Assembly: GCA_000433635.1 (NCBI GenBank)
Contig: HF997975.1
Location: 126,337-146,729, forward strand
Source: Ruminococcus sp. CAG:254
Lineage (GTDB): Bacteria > Bacillota > Clostridia > Oscillospirales > Ruminococcaceae
Direction of reading: 5' to 3'
Length of the DNA stretch: 20,393 nt
The notes beneath the pieces are model-generated. The model was not told the DNA's origin. It was given only the letters and a program-made list of their open reading frames with translations, and ran no database searches. This document shows, one piece after another, positions 1-6,195 of this stretch; within the stretch, counting starts at the first letter, position 1, and each line of letters starts with the position of its first letter. The position numbers and the translations under genes were made by a program.

Positions 1-259
1 GGCAGCTGCTCCGGCAGCTGGTGCAGGTGCAGCTGCAGCAGAAGAAAAGACCGAATTCGACGTTGTACTGGCTTCCTTTGGTGACGCTAAGATGGCTGTT
101 ATCAAGGCTGCTAAGGACGTTCTGGGTCTGGGTCTGAAGGAAGCTAAGGCAGTTGTTGAATCTGCTCCGGCTACCATCAAGGAAGGCGTTTCCAAGGCTG
201 ATGCAGAAGCTCTGAAGGCTAAGCTGGAAGAAGCTGGTGCTACCATCGAAATCAAGTAA
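1..259 (+). CDS. rplL: Ribosomal protein L7/L12, C-terminal part (5' end outside window)
   Basis: The open frame enters from the left edge (first full codon at 2) and stops with TAA at 257-259. It encodes the Ala/Gly-rich hinge (AAPAAGAGAAAAEE) followed by the whole C-terminal globular domain. That domain has the family landmarks EKTEFDVVL, KAAKDVLGLGLKEAK, VESAPATIKEGVSKADAEALK and the final EEAGATIEIK. L7/L12 forms the ribosomal stalk with L10 and recruits translation factors. The N-terminal dimerisation and L10-binding domain and the start codon lie outside the window. Two terminators follow and no rpoB is seen, so transcription of this operon appears to end here, unlike the common rplJL-rpoBC layout. 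Confidence 0.97.
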   Translation, partial: AAAPAAGAGAAAAEEKTEFDVVLASFGDAKMAVIKAAKDVLGLGLKEAKAVVESAPATIKEGVSKADAEALKAKLEEAGATIEIK

Positions 260-287
260 GGTTTTCTTACTTTTTTCAGTCAAAAAG

Positions 288-328
288 AATCCCCTTGCGG
301 CAATCGCTGCGAGGGGATTTTTGTTTTT
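288..328 (+). terminator. Intrinsic terminator of rplL
   Basis: A 14-bp stem runs from 288-301 to 306-319 (AATCCCCTTGCGGC with GCTGCGAGGGGATT, two G-U pairs) around the tetraloop AATC. It is followed by a T-rich run at 320-329. It lies 28 nt after the rplL stop codon. Confidence 0.93.
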
Positions 329-334
329 TCGGAA

Positions 335-373
335 ACCACTGTTGGTGATAAAAATCCAACAGTGGTATTTTTT
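335..373 (+). terminator. Second hairpin terminator after rplL
   Basis: A perfect 11-bp stem (ACCACTGTTGG at 335-345 with CCAACAGTGGT at 356-366) encloses a 10-nt loop and is followed by ATTTTTT. It acts in tandem with the terminator just upstream. Its stem sequence closely resembles the hairpin at 1090-1120 on the far side of the lipoprotein gene. Confidence 0.85.
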
Positions 374-460
374 ATCGTATTTATTTGGAATCTATATATG
401 GGAAATGGCATGATAGGGCGTAATCGGCAAGATTTTACAGTAAATTTCAGGAAAATTAAT

Positions 461-487
461 TTTATAGTTTTCTTTTTCTGGTATAAT
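461..487 (+). promoter_or_regulatory. Probable sigma-A promoter of the lipoprotein gene (extended -10)
   Basis: A perfect TATAAT at 482-487 is preceded by TG at 479-480, giving an extended -10 element. The -35 is weak (TTTATA-like near 461). Transcription would start near 494, giving a leader of about 60 nt before the ATG at 555. No gene is supported between 374 and 554; the rest of that gap is AT-rich and otherwise unremarkable. Confidence 0.7.
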
Positions 488-554
488 TGGCTTAATATAG
501 ATGATTTCCAATTATTTTCAAATGAGTTGGGCGAATCGAAAAGGAGAAAAATGT

Positions 555-1061
555 ATGAAAAAGGTACTTGGTTTGGTTATGGCAGTCGCAGTGCTGGGGG
601 GAACATTGACAGGTTGTGGCAGCAGTGGCGGCGGCAGCGGTAAAGATGGATACAGCAGTGCAGAAAAGGCAGCGGTGGCATACTGGGAAGCATATTATAC
701 GCTTGGAACAGATAAGATGATGAAACTGATGCCAGCAGAAGCAAAAGAACACTGGGAAGACGAACTGAGTTTGACATCAGAACAGTTGACGGCTTATATG
801 GAACAGGAACTGGAAAAAAAGAGTGATATCATTAAAACTTTTAAGTCTGTGTCTGTAGATGAACAAGAGGAACTTAGTATAGATAGAATACAGAATTTTA
901 ATGAGAATTATTTGGGTGAAGTTGGTATCAAAGCAGATGAGGCAGTAAGATGCATATGCACGATATATGATGATACTGGTCATATTGACGATTATCGAGT
1001 TACTGTGTATCAATATAAAGGGAAATGGTATTCACATTCAGCAGATGCTTTTTTTGAATAA
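555..1061 (+). CDS. Small secreted lipoprotein of unknown function
   Basis: The 168-residue product starts MKKVLGLVMAVAVLGG and has a clear lipobox, LTGC, with Cys about residue 21, followed by a Ser/Gly linker. It should therefore be exported, lipidated and anchored on the outer face of the membrane. The ATG at 555 is chosen because AAGGAG at 541-546 lies 8 nt upstream and the signal peptide begins there. An ATG further upstream in the same frame (501) would spoil the signal peptide. The mature part is mixed alpha/beta, rich in Glu and Lys, and ends with DDYRVTVYQYKGKWYSHSADAFFE, which recalls small DUF4878 or NTF2-like lipoprotein domains. That family link is only an impression. The gene is monocistronic, with its own promoter and terminator. 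Confidence 0.88.
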   Translation: MKKVLGLVMAVAVLGGTLTGCGSSGGGSGKDGYSSAEKAAVAYWEAYYTLGTDKMMKLMPAEAKEHWEDELSLTSEQLTAYMEQELEKKSDIIKTFKSVSVDEQEELSIDRIQNFNENYLGEVGIKADEAVRCICTIYDDTGHIDDYRVTVYQYKGKWYSHSADAFFE

Positions 1062-1089
1062 AAGAATGCTGTAGTTCCCAAAAAAGAAA

Positions 1090-1130
1090 CCACTGCTGGA
1101 CTCTTCCAAACCAGCAGTGGCTTTTCTTTT
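1090..1130. terminator. Bidirectional terminator between lipoprotein gene and metal ATPase
   Basis: A perfect 10-bp stem (CCACTGCTGG at 1090-1099 with CCAGCAGTGG at 1111-1120) is followed on the + strand by CTTTTCTTTT. On the - strand it is followed by TTTCTTTTTT. It can thus end both the + strand lipoprotein gene and the - strand ATPase operon, whose stop codon is 20 nt away. Confidence 0.88.
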
Positions 1131-1139
1131 TATTATCGT

Positions 1140-3020
1140 TTATTTGATGCGGAGGGTACGAATTGCATTGCAGATTGCAATCATGGCAACGCCAACATCT
1201 GCAAATACCGCAGCCCACATATTTGCAAGCCCCAAAGCCCCTAAGATTAACACAATGCCTTTTACGCCCAGTGCAAATACAATGTTTTCCCGTACAATTC
1301 GTTTTGTCTTGCGGGCGATTCGAATCGCAACTGGCAATTTATCCGGATTGTCATCCATCAATACTACATCTGCTGCCTCAATTGCAGCATCACTGCCCAT
1401 TGCACCCATAGCAATGCCGACATCTGCACGGGTCAAAACCGGTGCATCGTTGATGCCATCACCAACATAGGCAAGCAGTTTGCCTTCCTTCTGCGAATGC
1501 AGCAGGTCTTCCAGACACTGTACTTTATCCTGTGGAAGCAGCTGTGCATGTACTTCATCCATGTGCAGCGTGTTTGCAACTGCCTTTGCAGTCTGTTCGG
1601 TGTCGCCACTGAGCAGAACCGTCTTTTCAACGCCCAGTGCCTTGATTGCCTGAATGGCAGCGGCAGAAGTTGGCTTCAACGGGTCAGCAATTAAAATGCA
1701 GCCCTGATAAACATGGTCAACTGCAACAAATACTTTTGTACCCGTCAGTGATTTTGTTTCTGCCGGAACGGAAATATTTTGCTGTTCGAGCATCGCTGCC
1801 TTTCCTGCGAGAACAAGATGTCCTTGAATGGTTGCCTGTACGCCGTTTCCGGCAACTTCCTGCACATCCTGAATTTGTTCTTTTGCGATGGGCTTTCCGT
1901 AAGCTTCCCGCAGAGAACTTGCAATTGGATGTGTAGAGAATGCTTCTGCCATGGCTGCCCATTCCAGCAGCTGAGCTTCTGTTGTACCGTTTTCCGGATA
2001 TTGTCCCGTAACGGTGAATGTGCCTTGTGTTAGAGTACCAGTTTTGTCAAATGCAATCGTATTGACATCTGCGAGAGCCTCCAAGTAGTTGCTGCCTTTG
2101 ATGAGAATACCGTTTTTCGATGCACCGCCAATGCCGCCAAAGAAGGAGAGGGGGACAGAGATGACCAGTGCACACGGACAAGAGATAACCAAGAATGTCA
2201 GTGCACGGGAAACCCATTTCAGCCAAACTGCACCGTTTAAGAGGTTTCCGGTGAGAATCGGCGGAAGAATAGACAGCAGCACGGCTGCAATCACAACAAA
2301 CGGCGTGTAATATTTTGCAAAACGGGTGATAAATGCTTCGCTCTTGCTTTTGCGTTCGCTTGCTTCTTCGACCAGTTCCAGAATTTTGGAAACGGTAGAT
2401 TGTTCAAACGGCTTTGTTACCCGAATTTTCAGCAAACCACTTTGATTGATACAGCCGCTCAACGCCTCATCTCCGACCGTAACGGAACGGGGGAGAGATT
2501 CCCCGGTAAGAGCAGCGGTATCTAAAGTGCTTGTTCCCTCTAAAATGATGCCATCCAACGGAATCCGTTCGCCAGTTTTTACAACAATGGTTTCTGAAAC
2601 AGCAACTTCATCTGGGTCAACTTCCAGCAGTTCGCCGTTTCGTTCTACTGTTGCAACATCTGGTCGTAATTCCACCAAAGAGGAAATCGCATTTCGAGAT
2701 TTGTTGACGGCATAGGATTGGAACAGTTCTCCGATTTGATAGAGCAGCATAACCGCAACGCTCTCATCAAATTCCTGCATGGCAAATGCACCCAAAGAGG
2801 CGATTGCCATCAGGAAATTTTCATCGAAAATCTGTCCATGTGAAATGTTACGAATGGCTTTCCAGAGAATATCCCAGCCGACCACGAGATAAGCAGCTGC
2901 GAAAATCGGCAGGACGATCCACATAGACGGATGCAGCGTGTGGTCTGTAATCAGTGCTGCGAGAAATAGAACAGCGGCAATGAGAATCCGAATCAGCATA
3001 CGTTTTTGTTTGCGAGTCAT
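1140..3020 (-). CDS. cadA: Zn2+/Cd2+/Pb2+-exporting P-type ATPase (P1B-2, CadA/ZntA type)
   Basis: The 626-residue membrane pump has the complete P-type ATPase core. Residues 172-175 are TGES (actuator), 281-283 are CPC in the metal-binding helix, 325-331 are DKTGTLT with the phosphorylated Asp, 364-365 are the HP dipeptide and 520-527 are GDGINDAP. Near the C-terminus, Lys587 in GVKG and Asp608 in FADVG match the Lys and Asp that mark zinc/cadmium/lead pumps such as ZntA, not copper pumps. The usual N-terminal HMA domain is absent, because the protein begins about 10 residues before its first membrane helix. That domain is instead encoded by the gene upstream at 3054-3272. The start has a good site, AGGAGG, 8 nt before the ATG. 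The role is efflux of toxic or excess divalent metal across the cytoplasmic membrane. The exact metal is inferred. Confidence 0.95.
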   Translation of the reverse strand: MTRKQKRMLIRILIAAVLFLAALITDHTLHPSMWIVLPIFAAAYLVVGWDILWKAIRNISHGQIFDENFLMAIASLGAFAMQEFDESVAVMLLYQIGELFQSYAVNKSRNAISSLVELRPDVATVERNGELLEVDPDEVAVSETIVVKTGERIPLDGIILEGTSTLDTAALTGESLPRSVTVGDEALSGCINQSGLLKIRVTKPFEQSTVSKILELVEEASERKSKSEAFITRFAKYYTPFVVIAAVLLSILPPILTGNLLNGAVWLKWVSRALTFLVISCPCALVISVPLSFFGGIGGASKNGILIKGSNYLEALADVNTIAFDKTGTLTQGTFTVTGQYPENGTTEAQLLEWAAMAEAFSTHPIASSLREAYGKPIAKEQIQDVQEVAGNGVQATIQGHLVLAGKAAMLEQQNISVPAETKSLTGTKVFVAVDHVYQGCILIADPLKPTSAAAIQAIKALGVEKTVLLSGDTEQTAKAVANTLHMDEVHAQLLPQDKVQCLEDLLHSQKEGKLLAYVGDGINDAPVLTRADVGIAMGAMGSDAAIEAADVVLMDDNPDKLPVAIRIARKTKRIVRENIVFALGVKGIVLILGALGLANMWAAVFADVGVAMIAICNAIRTLRIK

Positions 3021-3053
3021 ACTGCATCCCTCCTGATGTAAAGAATAAAGTCG

Positions 3054-3272
3054 TTAGTCTAAGATGGTAACGTCTGGGTTAGCTTTCTTTGCCTTTTTCT
3101 TCACTTCTTTCCAAACGCTGTCGAAGTTTTCGTCGGCGATTTCGATGGAAAGCTTCTGGGTCATGAAGCTGACGTTGGCGGAAATCACGCCTTCTACCTG
3201 CTGAATGGCACGCTCCATTTTAGCGGCACAGTTTGCACAGTCCAGATCCTGCAATTTGAATGTTTTTTTCAT
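3054..3272 (-). CDS. Stand-alone heavy-metal-associated (HMA) domain protein
   Basis: This 72-residue protein is a single ferredoxin-like HMA domain. The metal-binding loop reads LDCANCAAKMERA at residues 9-21, with the Cys pair in DCxxC form. The Asp before the first Cys is typical of zinc/cadmium HMA domains, whereas copper chaperones usually have TCxxC. The domain continues with VEGVISANVSFMTQKLSIE, the usual second helix and strand. It is the first gene of a two-gene operon with the P1B ATPase, 33 nt apart. It probably binds metal and passes it to the pump or senses it for the pump, doing in trans what the fused N-terminal domain does in other CadA/ZntA proteins. AAAGGTG lies about 7 nt before the ATG. 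Confidence 0.93.
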   Translation of the reverse strand: MKKTFKLQDLDCANCAAKMERAIQQVEGVISANVSFMTQKLSIEIADENFDSVWKEVKKKAKKANPDVTILD

Positions 3273-3303
3273 GATGAATCACCTTTCCCTTTTTGATTTT
3301 TGA

Positions 3304-3327
3304 ACACATGAGCAATTGTTCATGTTT
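3304..3327 (-). promoter_or_regulatory. Candidate ArsR/SmtB-family operator
   Basis: The imperfect palindrome is centred between 3315 and 3316, with core ATGAGCAATTGTTCAT at 3308-3323. The arms extend to 3304-3327 with one mismatch in the core and one in the flank. Read on the - strand the core is TGAACA-AT-TGCTCA, which fits the TGAAYA-N2-TRTTCA type used by SmtB, CzrA and CadC repressors. It covers roughly +2 to +25 of the metal-pump transcript, a position suited to metal-relieved repression. No ArsR-type gene is in the window. Confidence 0.72.
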
Positions 3328-3335
3328 ATGAGTAT

Positions 3336-3364
3336 AGTATAGCATAGGGAAGGGGATTTGTCAA
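3336..3364 (-). promoter_or_regulatory. Sigma-A promoter of the HMA/ATPase operon
   Basis: On the - strand, TTGACA (3359-3364) and TATACT (3336-3341) are separated by exactly 17 nt. The start would be near 3329, just upstream of the palindrome at 3304-3327. A second overlapping TATACT follows at 3331-3336. Confidence 0.9.
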
Positions 3365-3404
3365 GGGGTTTTTGCAATTTTTTTCAAGAAATTTTCGAGC
3401 AATG

Positions 3405-3453
3405 GGAAAAAGAAAAAACCGCATAGCCTGTCCGAAAACAGGTTATGCGGTTT
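3405..3453 (-). terminator. Intrinsic terminator of the rpmG-secE-nusG-rplKA operon
   Basis: A 16-bp stem with one G-U pair forms between 3438-3453 and 3416-3431 (AAACCGCATAACCTGT in the - strand direction) around a 6-nt loop. It is followed in that direction by TTTTTTCTTTTT. It lies 30 nt after the rplA stop codon and separates it from the metal-pump promoter. Confidence 0.94.
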
Positions 3454-3482
3454 ACGCTTATAAAAAAGTGTGGACTTTGTGA

Positions 3483-4178
3483 TCAAACACCATACTTTGT
3501 GGTAGATACCTTAACGCCAACACCCATAGTAGAAGTAACGGTGCAGGACTTCAGGTAAGTACCCTTTGCAGCGGACGGCTTTGCCTTTACGATTGCGTCC
3601 ATCAGAACTTCAAAGTTCTGAACCAGCTTATCAGCACCGAAGGAAGCCTTGCCGATTGGGCAGTGGATGATATTGGTCTTGTCCAGACGGTATTCAATCT
3701 TACCAGCCTTTGCTTCGTTGATTGCCTTTGCAACGTCCGGTGTAACAGTACCAGCCTTCGGGTTTGGCATCAAACCACGTGGGCCGAGGATTTTACCAAG
3801 ACGACCAACCAGACCCATCATGTCCGGAGAAGCAATTACAACGTCAAAATCCATCCAGTTTTCCTTGGTGATCTTGTCAACGAGATCCTGACCGCCAACG
3901 AAATCAGCACCAGCTGCCTTAGCAGCTTCATACTTATCTTCCTTGCAGAATACGCAAACCCGTACAGTCTTACCAGTGCCGTTCGGCAGTACAACTGCAC
4001 CACGAACCTGCTGGTCAGCGTGTCTGGAGTCAACGCCCAGACGGATATGAGCTTCTACAGTTTCATCAAACTTTGCCTTAGCGTTTTCGCAAACCAGACC
4101 CAGTGCTTCTTCAGAAGCATACTGCTTGCTGGCATCTACAGCCTTGCGGCTGTCAACATACTTTTTTCCGTGTTTCAT
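3483..4178 (-). CDS. rplA: 50S ribosomal protein L1
   Basis: At 231 residues it is the normal length for bacterial L1, and the alignable landmarks are all present. These are MKHGKKYVDSRKAVD at the start, HIRLGVDSRHADQQVRG, VVLPNGTGK, GGQDLVDKI, FDVVIASPDMMGLVGRLG, LGPRGLMPNPKAGTVT, and the closing LKSCTVTSTMGVGVKV. L1 binds helices 76-78 of 23S rRNA at the E site and, in the bacteria studied, represses translation of its own operon by binding a similar structure in the mRNA. AGGAGG stands 10 nt before the ATG. It follows rplK after a 140-nt spacer holding a structured leader. It is the last gene of the operon and a strong terminator follows. Confidence 0.98.
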   Translation of the reverse strand: MKHGKKYVDSRKAVDASKQYASEEALGLVCENAKAKFDETVEAHIRLGVDSRHADQQVRGAVVLPNGTGKTVRVCVFCKEDKYEAAKAAGADFVGGQDLVDKITKENWMDFDVVIASPDMMGLVGRLGKILGPRGLMPNPKAGTVTPDVAKAINEAKAGKIEYRLDKTNIIHCPIGKASFGADKLVQNFEVLMDAIVKAKPSAAKGTYLKSCTVTSTMGVGVKVSTTKYGV

Positions 4179-4200
4179 TGATATGATTCCTCCTGATTCA

Positions 4201-4255
4201 GTGGTAATATCGGTGTGCTGGAACGCACAGCCGATTAGCGGAATGCTCCTCCCAC
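4201..4255 (-). promoter_or_regulatory. Candidate L1-binding RNA leader upstream of rplA
   Basis: On the - strand the segment runs from GTGGGAGG (4248-4255) to ATTACCAC (4201-4208), whose GTGG and CCAC ends can pair. Inside are a small GGA-GCAT-TCC hairpin and then a longer stem, ATCGG-c-TGTGC with GCACA-CCGAT, with one bulged C and a 6-nt loop. The same GTGGGAGG and TTACCAC borders occur before rplK (4763-4801). Mimicry of the L1 rRNA site is inferred from this repeated architecture and the known autoregulation by L1. The rest of the rplK-rplA spacer also holds a 7-bp hairpin at 4275-4293. Confidence 0.6.
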
Positions 4256-4318
4256 CATTTGAGAAGACAGAGCCGTGCAGCTTGCTGCTGCACCTCCATG
4301 CCGCATTTTCATTCTCTT

Positions 4319-4744
4319 TTAGTCAACAACCACAATTCCCATGGAACGTGCGGTACCAGCGATCATGCTCATAGCGGCTTCCAAAGAACCAGCGTTGAGG
4401 TCTGGCATCTTGTGTTCCGCAATCTGCTGAATCTGTTCTTTTGTGATGTTTGCAACCTTTGTCTTGTTCGGAACGCCGGAAGCAGTTTCCAGACCGCAAG
4501 CCTTCTTCAGCAGAACAGCAGCCGGCGGAGTCTTTGTGATGAATGTAAAGGAACGATCTGCATAAACCGTGATAACAACCGGGATGATCATACCGATATC
4601 ATTCTTGGTTCTTTCGTTGAATTCCTTTGTGAATGCCATGATATTCACACCATGCTGACCCAGTGCAGGACCAACCGGCGGAGCAGGGGTTGCTTTCCCT
4701 GCCGGAATCTGAAGCTTAATATAACCTGTAACTTTCTGTGCCAT
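4319..4744 (-). CDS. rplK: 50S ribosomal protein L11
   Basis: The 141-residue product is the standard L11 length. It begins MAQKVTGYIKLQIPAGKATP, continues with PPVGPALGQHGVNIMAFTKEFN and FTFITKTPPAAVLLKKA, and ends GTARSMGIVVVD. L11 binds the 23S GTPase-associated region with the L7/L12 stalk and affects factor-dependent GTP hydrolysis and the stringent response. The frame is open 19 codons further upstream, but the ATG at 4744 is chosen because it opens the conserved protein and GGAGG lies 8 nt before it. It sits between nusG and rplA, the conserved order, with structured leaders on both sides. Confidence 0.98.
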   Translation of the reverse strand: MAQKVTGYIKLQIPAGKATPAPPVGPALGQHGVNIMAFTKEFNERTKNDIGMIIPVVITVYADRSFTFITKTPPAAVLLKKACGLETASGVPNKTKVANITKEQIQQIAEHKMPDLNAGSLEAAMSMIAGTARSMGIVVVD

Positions 4745-4762
4745 GTTGCACACCTCCATAAT

Positions 4763-4819
4763 GTGGTAAACGGCGGGTGCTGAAACCAGCAGCCCTCCCA
4801 CGGGAATCCAGTGGATTCC
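4763..4819 (-). promoter_or_regulatory. Candidate L1-binding RNA leader upstream of rplK
   Basis: On the - strand GTGGGAGG (4794-4801) leads into GGG-c-TGCTG-gttt-CAGCA-CCC, a compact stem with one bulged C. It then reaches TTTACCAC (4763-4770), whose CCAC pairs with the leading GTGG. An internal loop separates the outer and inner stems, as in L1 rRNA and mRNA sites. Directly upstream is a perfect 7-bp hairpin, GGAATCC-act-GGATTCC (4803-4819). The structure ends about 13 nt before the rplK ribosome binding site region, so binding there could block translation. Confidence 0.65.
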
Positions 4820-4836
4820 GCTTGCTTATGCGTTTT

Positions 4837-5364
4837 TTAAGAATCCATCAGAACGACTTGATTCAAAGCAACGGTTGCCGGTGTCTCTTTTCCGAACATC
4901 GAAACGAGAACATCGACTGTGCCTTCTTCCATGTTGATATTCTGAACCACACCAACAAAGCCATCCATTGCAGTGCCGCTGATCATAATCGTATCGCCGA
5001 CTGCATAGTTGACTTCGATGGTTGTTCCAAGGTCAACGCCCAAAGCCTGTACTTCCTGTTCCGAAAGCGGGGTTGGTTCTGACCCAGGGCCAACGAATCC
5101 GGTGACACCACGAATATTTTTGACAACATGCCAAGTATCATCTGTATAGATCATTTTGAGAAGTACATAGCTCGGAAATGTCTTCCGTTCCACTTCTCGG
5201 ATTTTGCCGTCGGTAATCTCGGTTACCTTTTCTGTGGGAACCCGCACTTCCAAAATCATGTCATGCAGTTTCCGGTTTTCCACAACTTTTTCGATGTCCT
5301 GGGCTACTTTATTTTCATAGCCGGAATAAGTGTGGATGACGTACCATTTTGCAGTTTCTGACAT
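4837..5364 (-). CDS. nusG: Transcription elongation/antitermination factor NusG
   Basis: The 175-residue protein has the two NusG domains. The NGN domain (about 1-110) begins KWYVIHTYSGYENKVAQDIE and includes KTFPSYVLLKM and VKNIRGVTGFVGP, which contact the RNA polymerase clamp. The C-terminal KOW domain (about 120-175) includes YAVGDTIMISGTAMDGFVGVVQNI and ends LNQVVLMDS. NusG modulates elongation and pausing and couples transcription to other processes. It lies 21 nt after secE and before rplK, the standard order. GGAGG lies 8 nt before the ATG. Confidence 0.98.
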   Translation of the reverse strand: MSETAKWYVIHTYSGYENKVAQDIEKVVENRKLHDMILEVRVPTEKVTEITDGKIREVERKTFPSYVLLKMIYTDDTWHVVKNIRGVTGFVGPGSEPTPLSEQEVQALGVDLGTTIEVNYAVGDTIMISGTAMDGFVGVVQNINMEEGTVDVLVSMFGKETPATVALNQVVLMDS

Positions 5365-5385
5365 ACAAAGTGCCTCCCTGTGTCC

Positions 5386-5694
5386 TTACTTAGAAAGTCC
5401 CATCAGGAATTGCATCAGGTTCAGGAAGCCCAGATCCAACAGACCGATTACAACGCTGCCGACAATTACAACGCACAAAACCACGAGGGTATTGTTGAAT
5501 ACGGACTTTTTGGTAGGCCATACAACCTTTTTGAATTCCTTTTTCAGATCCTTAAACCAAGCGGCAATTCTCTTGAAAACGGACTTTTTTTCTTTTTCTT
5601 TTTTGGATTTTCCGGAGTCTGCGGCATTCGCCTTTTTTTCCTTCTTGGTAGCCTTTTCTTCTGAAAGAGCCGCCTTTTTTTCTTTGTCGGACAT
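5386..5694 (-). CDS. secE: Preprotein translocase subunit SecE
   Basis: This 102-residue protein has a very Lys-rich N-terminus (residues 1-35, with KKEKKANAADSGKSKKEKEKK). The SecE consensus FKRIAAWFKDLKKEFKKVVWPTKKSV and a single membrane helix (about 70-95, TLVVLCVVIVGSVVIGLL) follow. SecE clamps SecY in the membrane translocon. The ATG at 5694 is chosen over one 7 codons upstream because GGAGG lies 7 nt before it. The Lys-rich extension is longer than in the shortest Gram-positive SecE proteins but not unusual for clostridia. It lies between rpmG and nusG, the conserved order. Confidence 0.95.
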   Translation of the reverse strand: MSDKEKKAALSEEKATKKEKKANAADSGKSKKEKEKKSVFKRIAAWFKDLKKEFKKVVWPTKKSVFNNTLVVLCVVIVGSVVIGLLDLGFLNLMQFLMGLSK

Positions 5695-5711
5695 CTCAGA
5701 ACCTCCAGTCA

Positions 5712-5861
5712 TCACTTTGTTTCTCTGTGCAAAGTATGTTTCCGGCAGAACTTGCAGTGTTTGTTCATTTCAATCCGTTCCGGATTGTTACGCTTGTTCT
5801 TCTTGGTTACATAGTTGCGACGCTTGCATTCTGTGCAAGCCAGTGTTACCTTCACTCTCAT
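5712..5861 (-). CDS. rpmG: 50S ribosomal protein L33, zinc-binding (C+) form
   Basis: The 49-residue protein begins MRVKVTLACTECKRRNYVTKKN and ends NKHCKFCRKHTLHRETK. The two Cys pairs (CxxC at about 9-12 and 36-39) form a zinc ribbon, so this is the zinc-dependent L33 variant. L33 sits near the E site of the large subunit. The gene starts with ATG at 5861, with GGAGG 8 nt upstream, and heads the rpmG-secE-nusG-rplK-rplA operon. It ends 17 nt before the secE start. Confidence 0.97.
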   Translation of the reverse strand: MRVKVTLACTECKRRNYVTKKNKRNNPERIEMNKHCKFCRKHTLHRETK

Positions 5862-5954
5862 TATCGGCACCTCCTGCTCTTATACTCCTCCCCGTCCTGC
5901 GAATGCAGCGGGAGACGGTTCGTTTGCCTCCCTCAAATACAGGTTTCTCTTGTA

Positions 5955-5988
5955 AAAAAGCACAAAAAGAAACCCCTGTAACAGAGGT
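5955..5988 (-). promoter_or_regulatory. Terminator-like hairpin at the start of the rpmG leader
   Basis: On the - strand the 7-bp hairpin ACCTCTG-TTA-CAGGGGT (5972-5988, one G-U) is followed by TTCTTTTTGTGCTTTTTT. Its 5' base coincides with the predicted transcription start, so it would be the first RNA made. A further possible stem around 5890-5917 (CCGTC with GACGG) lies nearer rpmG. The arrangement could be an early attenuator or a 5' protective stem. Its function is unknown. Confidence 0.45.
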
Positions 5989-5994
5989 GCTATC

Positions 5995-6023
5995 ATTATA
6001 TCATGTTTCGCAGCGTTTGTCAA
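5995..6023 (-). promoter_or_regulatory. Consensus sigma-A promoter of the rpmG-secE-nusG-rplKA operon
   Basis: On the - strand a perfect TTGACA (6018-6023) and a perfect TATAAT (5995-6000) are 17 nt apart. The start would be near 5988, giving a leader of about 127 nt before the rpmG ATG. A full-consensus promoter suits a ribosomal protein operon. It is divergent from the ddl promoter about 70 nt away. Confidence 0.95.
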
Positions 6024-6093
6024 GCAGTTTTCCAAAAAAACCGCAAAAAATCTGATTTTCCCGGATTTCTGGAAAAAGCGGGGCGAAAAAGGC

Positions 6094-6122
6094 TTGCAGA
6101 ATGTTATGAAACCTGCTATAAT
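6094..6122 (+). promoter_or_regulatory. Sigma-A promoter of the ddl operon
   Basis: TTGCAG (6094-6099) and a perfect TATAAT (6117-6122) are separated by 17 nt. The start would be near 6130, leaving a leader of about 65 nt. No other gene is seen in the 334-nt divergent gap between rpmG and ddl. Confidence 0.92.
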
Positions 6123-6195
6123 AAAATAGACTATTGTATGGAGGGCGTTTTTTGGCGGTTCTCCGTAAATGAATCAAAGTTAGGAGTTTTTTCTT

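Noticed and set aside
501..554. Upstream ATG extending the lipoprotein by 18 codons
   Set aside because: It would put a polar stretch before the signal peptide and lacks a ribosome binding site, while the ATG at 555 has AAGGAG at the right distance.
4275..4293. Hairpin GTGCAGC-ttgct-GCTGCAC between rplK and rplA considered as a terminator
   Set aside because: No T-run follows it on the - strand, so it cannot be an intrinsic terminator. It may be part of the RNA leader or a processing site.
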